Below are positions 8,857 through 13,862 of a DNA stretch of 13,862 bases, piece by piece. The position numbers and the translations under genes are program-made. A model generated the notes under the pieces. It worked only from the letters and a program-made list of their open reading frames with translations, was not told the origin of the DNA and did not search any database. Location: assembly GCA_002505355.1 (NCBI GenBank), contig DAUW01000050.1, positions 1 to 13,862 of the forward strand. The letters run 5' to 3'. The DNA comes from Euryarchaeota archaeon UBA229. GTDB lineage: Archaea > Thermoplasmatota > Poseidoniia > Poseidoniales > Poseidoniaceae. Within the stretch, counting starts at the first letter, position 1. Every line of letters starts with the position of its first letter.

Positions 8857-8902
8857 TATCGCAAGATTGACAAAGGACTTTGTCTTAGCGTGGATGATAA
8901 TG

Positions 8903-9652
8903 ATGCGCTATACTACGAGTAACCCTGTCATGACGCAAAACTTTTGGTCGAATATTCAAGGTCAGAATACCATGACTTTCCAAGGCACAATTGGAAAGCT
9001 AGCCTACCTACTTGGAGTAGTGACACTGGTTGGATTGGCTTCTGCATATGTTGCTTTAGACGCCTTGGCCGCAGGCAATACAGGAGTTATCAACGGGATG
9101 ACATGGGGTGGCTTATTCGGCGGAATTCTTGTCGCCGTCATATTGATGCTGATGAGGCCTGAAAACCCTGCAGCACTTATGACCATCTACGCCGTCATGC
9201 AAGGCATGTTTGTTGGTTCAGTATCATTGTTATTTGAGATATTTTACACTGGTATCATAATTCAAGCAGCCTTTGGAACATTGTTCATAACTGGCAGTAT
9301 GTTGTTCATCTATTCTTCGAGAATAATTCGCCCAACGCCAACGTTCAACAAGGTAATTGGTAGTTTGGTATTCTCGATAATGATGCTTTACATGGTTTCG
9401 ATTGTATTCTACTTCTTCACCCCGTTCCAAATACCGTTCCTACACTCCTCTGGGCCAATAGGCATTGGAATAACGGTGTTCATTCTCTGTATCGCAGCAC
9501 TTAGTTTAATCTCAGACTTTGGCTTTATCGAGTCTGGAGTGAAGTGGAACGCGCCAAAGAACGCTGAATGGTGGGGCGCATTTGGGGTACTCGTTACAAT
9601 CATCTGGATATACATCGAAATGATTAGACTCCTGTCAAAAATTCGTGACTAA
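8903..9652 (+). CDS. YccA/Bax-inhibitor-1 family membrane protein
   Basis: This 249-residue protein has seven predicted helices (about 32-52, 67-84, 91-112, 119-138, 152-171, 186-206, 224-246). I place the start at ATG 8903 because the resulting MRYTTSNPV matches the usual MRTSNPV-like beginning of the COG4760/BaxI_1 group; ATGs at 8894 and 8900 and a TTG at 8867 are in frame upstream. The family signature is at the C-terminus: LISDFGFIESGV (202-213) with D205, then an EWWGAFG segment (222-228) followed by an I-W-I-Y-I-E-M-I-R-L-L helix. Related BI-1 proteins are pH-sensitive calcium leak channels whose acidic residues gate the pore; D205 could be one of these, though function in this archaeal group is untested. 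It lies 46 bases after the LTD-PLD gene and may share its transcript. Confidence 0.88.
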   Translation: MRYTTSNPVMTQNFWSNIQGQNTMTFQGTIGKLAYLLGVVTLVGLASAYVALDALAAGNTGVINGMTWGGLFGGILVAVILMLMRPENPAALMTIYAVMQGMFVGSVSLLFEIFYTGIIIQAAFGTLFITGSMLFIYSSRIIRPTPTFNKVIGSLVFSIMMLYMVSIVFYFFTPFQIPFLHSSGPIGIGITVFILCIAALSLISDFGFIESGVKWNAPKNAEWWGAFGVLVTIIWIYIEMIRLLSKIRD

Positions 9653-9718
9653 GTAATTCCTGCTCTACAGCCATAAACCAGCGCAGAATTGATACGCTAA
9701 TGGTGGCAGCACGCAACC

Positions 9719-10669
9719 ATGAGTCGCAGCATTCCGATAGTTGATTTTGCTGATTTTACCTCAGGTAATAAACAGCGGCAGGAGAAGTTTGTCCAGTCTG
9801 TTGGGGACTCACTCAAAGACATCGGTTTTTTCGCTTTGAAAAACCACGGTATCCCACTTGCACTGATTAAGCAGTCATATGACAAAGGGGATGCGTTTTT
9901 TGGTCTCTCCGAAGCACAAAAGATGAATTATGCTCGACGTGAAATTTCCCACCAACGCGGCTATACCGCATTTGGCGTCGAGCACGCTAAGGATAATCCA
10001 GCGCCAGATTTGAAGGAGTTTTGGCAAACTGGACGTACTCACAAACCTAATGAAAATCCGTCATATCCTGCCAATATTTGGCCTGATGATGTGATTCCTG
10101 AATTTAGGAAAATTATTGATGATCTCTACAACAAAATGGAAAGTCTGTCCTGCGATTTGCTATCTGCTTGTAGCCTTTATCTTGGCAAACCTGCAGATTG
10201 GTTGGTTGAAATGACCAACGATGGCAATACCATCATGCGCATCATTCACTATCCGCCATTGGGTGATAGTGTGCCTAAGGGAGCTGTGAGGTCGGCTGCC
10301 CATGAGGATATCAATTTCATTACACTGTTAGTTACCGCCACTGCAGACGGCCTGGAAGTTATGGACCATGATGGAACTTGGATTAAAGTCGAGGGTGATG
10401 AGCGTTACATAATCGTTGATTCTGGTGATATGATTCAAAACCTGACTAATGGCTTATTCAAGTCAACAACCCATCGTGTAGTTAACCCTTCAGCAAATTC
10501 AGTGAGGCGTTTTTCCATGCCAATGTTCGTTCACCCCCGCAACTCTATTGATTTGACACCAAGGCCTGAATTCATTGCAATTACTAGCGGAAGTCCTGAT
10601 TATCAGTCAATATCTGCAGGAGAATATTTGCATCAGCGCCTTGTAGAAATAGGATTGGCTGAAGATTAG
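9719..10669 (+). CDS. 2-oxoglutarate/Fe(II)-dependent oxygenase, isopenicillin N synthase-like (COG3491)
   Basis: This is a complete 316-residue enzyme. The N-terminal DIOX_N region starts with IPIVDFADF (5-13) and includes DIGFFALKNHGIP (34-46). The double-stranded beta-helix core carries the iron triad H195-x-D197 in RSAAHEDINFITLL (191-204) and distal H252 in STTHRVVNP (249-257). The 2-oxoglutarate-binding R-x-S is R264/S266 in RRFSMPMF (263-270). An ILRxxHYPP-like segment is present as MRIIHYPP (173-180). All catalytic residues are intact. Such enzymes hydroxylate or desaturate small molecules using 2-oxoglutarate and O2. Thymidine phosphorylase starts 9 bases after its stop, so the two form an operon and the substrate may be a pyrimidine. 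Thymine 7-hydroxylase belongs to the same superfamily, but substrate identity cannot be read from sequence. No clear ribosome binding site precedes the ATG. Confidence 0.9.
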   Translation: MSRSIPIVDFADFTSGNKQRQEKFVQSVGDSLKDIGFFALKNHGIPLALIKQSYDKGDAFFGLSEAQKMNYARREISHQRGYTAFGVEHAKDNPAPDLKEFWQTGRTHKPNENPSYPANIWPDDVIPEFRKIIDDLYNKMESLSCDLLSACSLYLGKPADWLVEMTNDGNTIMRIIHYPPLGDSVPKGAVRSAAHEDINFITLLVTATADGLEVMDHDGTWIKVEGDERYIIVDSGDMIQNLTNGLFKSTTHRVVNPSANSVRRFSMPMFVHPRNSIDLTPRPEFIAITSGSPDYQSISAGEYLHQRLVEIGLAED

Positions 10670-10678
10670 GCTGATAGT

Positions 10679-12001
10679 ATGAACTCTGACGACGTTGAGA
10701 TATTGGTCAGTCAAGTCACTAATTCAACTAAAATGGATGCAAATCTGCTTCAGCAATTCATCGAATCAGTGGCATCTCACAAAATTGAATTGGGAGCCGT
10801 AGAAAAGTGGCTAAGAGCAGTGCATGCCAACGGCATAAGTGTTGAGGAAACCAGCCAACTGACCAAAGGTATGATGCACTCGGGAGAGGTAATTTCATGG
10901 CTAGATAATTCTTTGGTAGTTGACAAACATAGTACCGGTGGAGTTGGTGATAAAATGTCGCTGATGCTGGCACCAATTCTGGCAGCCTGTGGTTTGAAGG
11001 TACCAATGCTGGCGGGCAGAGGATTGGGTCACACTGGCGGTACAATTGATAAATTGGAATCGATACCTGGATTCAACTGTTCACTCAGCCCGGTTGAAAT
11101 GAAAAAACAGGTTGAAGAAATCAGTTGCTGTATTGCAGCTCAAAATGATGCGATAGCCCCAGCTGACGGTTTGCTATACGCTATTCGCGATGTAACCGAC
11201 ACAATTGATAGTCTCCCATTGATCACCGCTTCGATCATATCCAAGAAGGCTGCTGAAGGACTTGGTGCCTTAGTTCTAGATGTCAAGTGTGGCGCAGCCG
11301 CCTTTATGCAACGCCAATCAGATGCCGAAGACTTAGCGAAATCAATGGTTGGGGCTGCGAAACGACTTGGAATCAATACTGTAGCACAAATTACTCAAAT
11401 GGATTATCCAATCGGGCGTTTTGTTGGTAATAGCTTAGAGGTGCTTGGTTCAATCAAAGTCTTGCAAAATAACGGCTCAGCTGACACACTAGAGATTGTC
11501 AGTTTCCAATGCCAAGAACTTCTAGTCATGACCAAACTTGCTGATTCTCCCGAATTGGCTAGGGAAATGATTAGCGGTGTGCTTGCTGACGGAACTGCGC
11601 TCGAAAAATTCAAACAAATGTGTGTTTATCAAGGAGTTAGACCAGATATTGCTCAGCAACTGGTTCAAGAGCCAGAGATTGTACTGCCTCAGAGTGCTAT
11701 GGTTACCGAGATAAAGTCTGAAGAATCTGGCTATGTCAGTGAAATTGATGCAATGGCGTTGGCAGTAATTGCGCGCCGTCACGGCGCCGGTCGATTCGCC
11801 ATAGATGACTCTATAATCCCGGAAATCGGTTTTGAAATATTGCCAAACAGGGGCGATTACATCTCAGAGGGAGAAGTTTGGCTGGCGTTTCACCACAATG
11901 ATGATATCGATGAGGATACAATGATTGAACTCAATCAGGCCATCCATCTGTCGGGTAAACCAATCCAACAAACTGGTCGGCTAATCAGTAAAATATCCTG
12001 A
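10679..12001 (+). CDS. deoA: Thymidine phosphorylase
   Basis: This 440-residue protein is the same length as E. coli DeoA and shorter than archaeal AMP phosphorylases, which carry an extra N-terminal domain. It would convert thymidine and phosphate to thymine and deoxyribose 1-phosphate in the cytoplasm. Visible motifs are DKHSTGGVGDK (82-92) and GRGLGHTGGTIDKLESIPGF (113-132), which form the phosphate site, and R170 in YAIRD plus S185/K189 in TASIISKK, which fit the pyrimidine-binding residues. The C-terminal PYNP_C domain ends with GAGRFA (369-374) and an R-G-D-Y-I-S-E-G turn (391-398). Two departures from the common pattern are seen: alanine (A112) where many family members have serine just before GRGLGHTGG, and DVKCGAAAFM (201-210) in place of DVKVGSGAFM. 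It is probably translated from the same mRNA as the preceding oxygenase. A related pyrimidine-nucleoside phosphorylase activity is possible. Confidence 0.92.
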   Translation: MNSDDVEILVSQVTNSTKMDANLLQQFIESVASHKIELGAVEKWLRAVHANGISVEETSQLTKGMMHSGEVISWLDNSLVVDKHSTGGVGDKMSLMLAPILAACGLKVPMLAGRGLGHTGGTIDKLESIPGFNCSLSPVEMKKQVEEISCCIAAQNDAIAPADGLLYAIRDVTDTIDSLPLITASIISKKAAEGLGALVLDVKCGAAAFMQRQSDAEDLAKSMVGAAKRLGINTVAQITQMDYPIGRFVGNSLEVLGSIKVLQNNGSADTLEIVSFQCQELLVMTKLADSPELAREMISGVLADGTALEKFKQMCVYQGVRPDIAQQLVQEPEIVLPQSAMVTEIKSEESGYVSEIDAMALAVIARRHGAGRFAIDDSIIPEIGFEILPNRGDYISEGEVWLAFHHNDDIDEDTMIELNQAIHLSGKPIQQTGRLISKIS

Positions 12002-12049
12002 CAGAAAATCTCCGAATTGCTCATAAAGGAGAGGTTGTTCGCAAGCGTT

Positions 12050-12125
12050 GCCGATTTAGCTTAGTTGGTGGAGCGTGGGACTGTTAATCCCAAGGTCATG
12101 GGTTCGAGCCCCATAATCGGCGCCA
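12050..12125 (+). tRNA. tRNA-Asn (anticodon GUU), with encoded CCA
   Basis: A full cloverleaf can be drawn. The acceptor stem GCCGATT (12050-12056) pairs with AATCGGC (12115-12121), and the discriminator is G12122. The D arm lies around 12059-12074. The anticodon stem TGGGA/TCCCA encloses CTGTTAA, with GTT at 12083-12085. The T arm is ATGGG/CCCAT around TTCGAGC. The 3' CCA (12123-12125) is in the DNA. It starts 48 bases after deoA; CTCATAAAGG near 12020-12029 may be its own TATA box. Confidence 0.95.
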
Positions 12126-12128
12126 CAC

Positions 12129-12134
12129 AAAAAA
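12129..12134 (-). terminator. Poly-T terminator for the minus-strand pair
   Basis: Six A on the plus strand read as six T on the minus strand, about 50 bases past the stop of the small membrane protein gene. With the opposing T-run at 12159-12165 this makes a compact bidirectional terminator between convergent transcripts. Confidence 0.4.
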
Positions 12135-12158
12135 CGCTGCCTACAAATTCACATCGGA

Positions 12159-12165
12159 TTTTTTT
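12159..12165 (+). terminator. Poly-T terminator after tRNA-Asn
   Basis: A run of seven T, 34 bases past the CCA end, fits the U-tract terminators used by archaeal RNA polymerase. No strong hairpin precedes it. Confidence 0.45.
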
Positions 12166-12184
12166 GAGTGATATAGAAAACAAC

Positions 12185-12436
12185 TTATTTTGCGTTATTC
12201 GAGCCGAATAGATACTTTCTAAGGAAGGAGTTGTTGACCAAGCCATCAAAAAATGAGAATATTACATTATCAAATAATTTGATTGCCATAAATGAGGAAA
12301 CCAGGATTAACCCAAATTCAATCCACTCATCTGTCCCCATAATTAGGGCTATAATTCCTGACAAAATACATGCCAGGCTGAAGTCTTGGACAACGACTAT
12401 TGCAGTCCAAGCGCGTCGTCTCGCCCTTTGTTCCAC
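12185..12436 (-). CDS. Small two-helix membrane protein, unknown function
   Basis: This is an 83-residue ORF with a GTG start at 12436-12434; no ATG is available upstream before an in-frame stop. The N-terminus is basic (QRARRR at 3-8), followed by two hydrophobic segments (about 12-34 and 39-62) and a polar tail ending LFGSNNAK. The basic start and the helices suggest an N-in, C-in hairpin. I do not recognise a family. It begins 31 bases after the stop of the TSP3 protein on the same strand, so it is probably in that transcript. An overlapping plus-strand frame (12231-12440) lacks such a pattern, which favours this one. It could still be a chance ORF. Confidence 0.5.
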   Translation of the reverse strand: MEQRARRRAWTAIVVVQDFSLACILSGIIALIMGTDEWIEFGLILVSSFMAIKLFDNVIFSFFDGLVNNSFLRKYLFGSNNAK

Positions 12437-12467
12437 TTGACGTATTATGAGTTATCACGTAAATTAA

Positions 12468-13862
12468 TCATTTGTTGCGTAAGTAGTCCTCACCATACCA
12501 TGACCATTGCTCCATAGTCCAACCTGGGGGCAGTCCTTCTTCTGGTATTGGTGGGCCTTGTGGGGGTGGTTGCGACTGTGGGGCGGTCTCGATGATCGGC
12601 AAAACTTGCTGCATAGGCAATGGTTGCGTTGCAATAGGATTCATGAGAAAATTATCCATTGCGATTTGGCTACTGTCAGATTTAGGTTTTCTACGAATCA
12701 CAAACAAGATTATTGACATAATGCCGAGTAAGACTGCACCTACGGTTATTTCTGCAACTAAACTGCTTGTTTTATCTGCGGTGGGAAGCACAGTTCGAGT
12801 AGCGTCTTGTGGATATGCATCGAGATTGTCACCAACCCCGTCGCCATCAGTGTCTAGCGTTTCCGATGCGTCGAGTGGGAAGGCATCTAATTGGTCATCT
12901 AAGCCATCACCATCCGAATCCAAACAACCGTAGCGCTGTATGGTAGAATTACCAAACACTGTTGGGCATGAATCTGGAAGGAGTCCGTCCTGTGCGTCGC
13001 CGTAACCGTCGCCATCTTGGTCAGACCACTGGGAATTATCGTCAACGAATGCATAAGCAGCGTCAGACCAGCCATCTCCATCGCTGTCTCGACAGCCGAA
13101 TATATCCGCTGTCGAGGTGCCGAATGTTTCAGGACATGAGTCCGGTTGATAGCCTTCAGGATTATCTCCAAACCCATCTCCATCACCGTCGAAATGCTGC
13201 GTGTTGTCTTCAGGGAATGCATCACCGCCTAGGTTTGTACTCCACGAAGAGTCAGGGTCTGAGTAACCATCACCATCACTGTCCAGGCAGCCCTTGCGGT
13301 CTATCGTAGAACTGCCGGCCACTTCAGGACAATAATCACCGTCTGTGCAACGTAATTCATCGCCAAATCCATCGGTATCGGTATCGGACCATTGACTTGG
13401 GTCAAGTGGGAATTCATCTGTTGTATCTGAATAACCATCGTAGTCAGTGTCCAAACAGCCGACTAGACCATTGGAGCTTGCACCACTTTCCAAAGGACAG
13501 TCATCACCAGTATCAAAATAACCGTCATTGTCATCATCTGCGTCTTCGGTTGCATCCTCACAACCATCGGCGTCATTATCTGTTTGCGAATTTGAGACAA
13601 AACCTAGTCTAGAAAGCGGACATAAGTCTACAGACATCGTTGACACTTGACAATTTTCGTTGAAATTACCGGCATCACAGATTCCGTCATTATCATCATC
13701 GAGATCTTCTGTCTCGTCTCGGCAACCGTCGCCATCGTAATCTGTTCTTGCTCTAGAGGCCCAGCCAATTTCACCAATTTTGCATGTATCAGCAGCATCT
13801 TTTACCCCATCATTATCATCATCATCATCTTCTGAAGTATCATCTATTTGTTCAACATGTTT
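12468..13862 (-). CDS. TSP3-repeat surface protein with C-terminal membrane anchor and cytoplasmic tail, 5' end outside window
   Basis: The frame is open from the right edge to a stop at 12470-12468, giving 464 visible residues. The GTG and ATG near 13646 and 13637 are internal, since the Asp-rich repeats continue upstream of them. The ectodomain holds many DxDxDGxxD calcium motifs. Four longer units start with GCLDTD or GCxDSDGDG at visible residues 135, 191, 256 and 312, often followed by F-P-x-D and x-x-S/Y-C-P with paired cysteines. Next come a short linker, a membrane helix (368-389), a basic RRKPK stop-transfer and a 70-residue cytoplasmic tail. The tail has a proline-rich stretch (432-446) and ends with PPGWTMEQWSWYGEDYL. 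TSP3 arrays form rigid calcium-stabilised rods, so this is likely a stalk or adhesin-like surface protein. The missing N-terminus probably carries a signal peptide and possibly a functional head. Confidence 0.88.
   Translation of the reverse strand, partial: KHVEQIDDTSEDDDDDNDGVKDAADTCKIGEIGWASRARTDYDGDGCRDETEDLDDDNDGICDAGNFNENCQVSTMSVDLCPLSRLGFVSNSQTDNDADGCEDATEDADDDNDGYFDTGDDCPLESGASSNGLVGCLDTDYDGYSDTTDEFPLDPSQWSDTDTDGFGDELRCTDGDYCPEVAGSSTIDRKGCLDSDGDGYSDPDSSWSTNLGGDAFPEDNTQHFDGDGDGFGDNPEGYQPDSCPETFGTSTADIFGCRDSDGDGWSDAAYAFVDDNSQWSDQDGDGYGDAQDGLLPDSCPTVFGNSTIQRYGCLDSDGDGLDDQLDAFPLDASETLDTDGDGVGDNLDAYPQDATRTVLPTADKTSSLVAEITVGAVLLGIMSIILFVIRRKPKSDSSQIAMDNFLMNPIATQPLPMQQVLPIIETAPQSQPPPQGPPIPEEGLPPGWTMEQWSWYGEDYLRNK
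12480..12533 (-). other. Cytoplasmic tail motif of the TSP3 protein
   Basis: Visible residues 444-461 read LPPGWTMEQWSWYGEDYL, three residues from the end of the protein and on the cytoplasmic side of the membrane helix. The core G-W-T-x-E-Q followed by an aromatic-rich Y-x-x-x-x-L segment resembles the tail of the LTD-PLD protein (8797-8841). Confidence 0.6.
12797..13460 (-). repeat. Long-period TSP3 repeats (four units, 56-65 residues)
   Basis: The units begin at minus-strand positions 13460, 13292, 13097 and 12929. Each contains two Asp-rich calcium motifs; the first three also hold one C-P pair and a G-x-S-T stretch that leads into the next GC-D. The fourth unit is shorter and lacks the C-P segment. 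Shared nucleotide words such as CCATCGCCATC-like strings on the plus strand reflect the DGDG codons. Upstream of this array, shorter units (DDDNDG, DYDGDG, DNDADG) form a second, less regular block out to the window edge. Confidence 0.75.

Noticed and set aside
8867..8902. TTG or upstream ATG starts of the BI-1 family gene
   Set aside because: The MRYTTSNPV beginning at 8903 matches the family N-terminus; the extra upstream residues have no counterpart and no ribosome binding site was seen, although 8894 and 8900 cannot be excluded.
10679..12001. Archaeal AMP phosphorylase
   Set aside because: The archaeal enzymes are about 500 residues with an extra N-terminal domain; this one has DeoA length and starts directly with the helical domain.
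12050..12184. tRNA 3' end as an integration (att) site
   Set aside because: No integrase, no second copy of the tRNA 3' end in the window, and no shift to mobile-element genes downstream.
12061..12249. Minus-strand ORF overlapping the tRNA
   Set aside because: It reads through the antisense of tRNA-Asn, giving the well-known spurious PMTLGLTVPRS-type peptide, and overlaps the terminators.
12231..12440. Plus-strand ORF of 69 residues
   Set aside because: It is antisense to the small membrane protein frame, has no hydrophobic or motif pattern, and lies beyond the tRNA terminator.
13637..13646. GTG/ATG as the start of the minus-strand TSP3 gene
   Set aside because: The same frame stays open for 72 codons to the window edge and encodes more Asp-rich calcium repeats; a start here would also leave the protein without a signal peptide.
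13647..13835. Plus-strand ORF rich in isoleucine
   Set aside because: It is the antisense reading of GAT/GAC repeats of the TSP3 gene; the hydrophobic appearance is a by-product of ATC codons.
12797..13862. Periodic sequence resembling a direct repeat or CRISPR array
   Set aside because: The periodicity comes from Asp/Gly codons of TSP3 motifs in an open frame; there are no uniform repeats with unique spacers and no cas genes.

Overview
The window looks like a piece of a marine planktonic euryarchaeal genome, most likely Marine Group II (Candidatus Poseidoniales) or a close relative. This rests on archaeal-type gene starts (A/T-rich TATA-like boxes close to start codons, few strong Shine-Dalgarno sites), an archaeal-style TctA-like permease, and several large Asp-rich surface proteins with thrombospondin type-3 (TSP3) calcium repeats. 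Two of these carry a cytoplasmic tail containing a GWTxEQ motif. Bacterial-looking metabolic genes (2-oxoglutarate oxygenase, DeoA) sit among them, as is common in these archaea. The lineage call is inference; there is no rRNA or marker gene in the window.

Layout, left to right. (1) The minus strand at 1-447 carries the N-terminal part of an HD-superfamily (SAMHD1/COG1078-like) phosphohydrolase that runs off the left edge. (2) From a short divergent promoter region, a plus-strand block begins: a membrane-anchored protein built of repeated OB-like beta domains with two C-terminal TSP3 motifs, then a TctA-like permease 9 bases downstream. A 1,660-residue surface protein follows, with about six lamin-tail domains, two phospholipase-D-type HxKxxxxD sites, TSP3 repeats, one transmembrane helix and a cytoplasmic tail; after it comes a YccA/Bax-inhibitor-1-type membrane protein. 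(3) A two-gene metabolic unit encodes an isopenicillin-N-synthase-like 2-oxoglutarate/Fe(II) oxygenase and a thymidine phosphorylase of bacterial length, separated by 9 bases. (4) A tRNA-Asn(GUU) with encoded CCA closes the plus-strand run, converging on (5) a minus-strand pair. That pair is the C-terminal 464 residues of another TSP3-repeat surface protein, which continues past the right edge, and a small two-helix membrane protein.

Two themes stand out. The first is an extracytoplasmic, calcium-binding surface set. Two of its members, encoded on opposite strands, share a small GWTxEQ-type cytoplasmic tail after the membrane helix, suggesting a common inner-face partner. The second is nucleic acid and nucleoside metabolism: a surface PLD-type phosphodiesterase, OB-like domains next to a permease, thymidine phosphorylase paired with an oxygenase of the superfamily that includes thymine 7-hydroxylase, and a dNTPase-like HD protein. 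The proposed pathway links are hypotheses; the domain assignments are directly supported by visible motifs.
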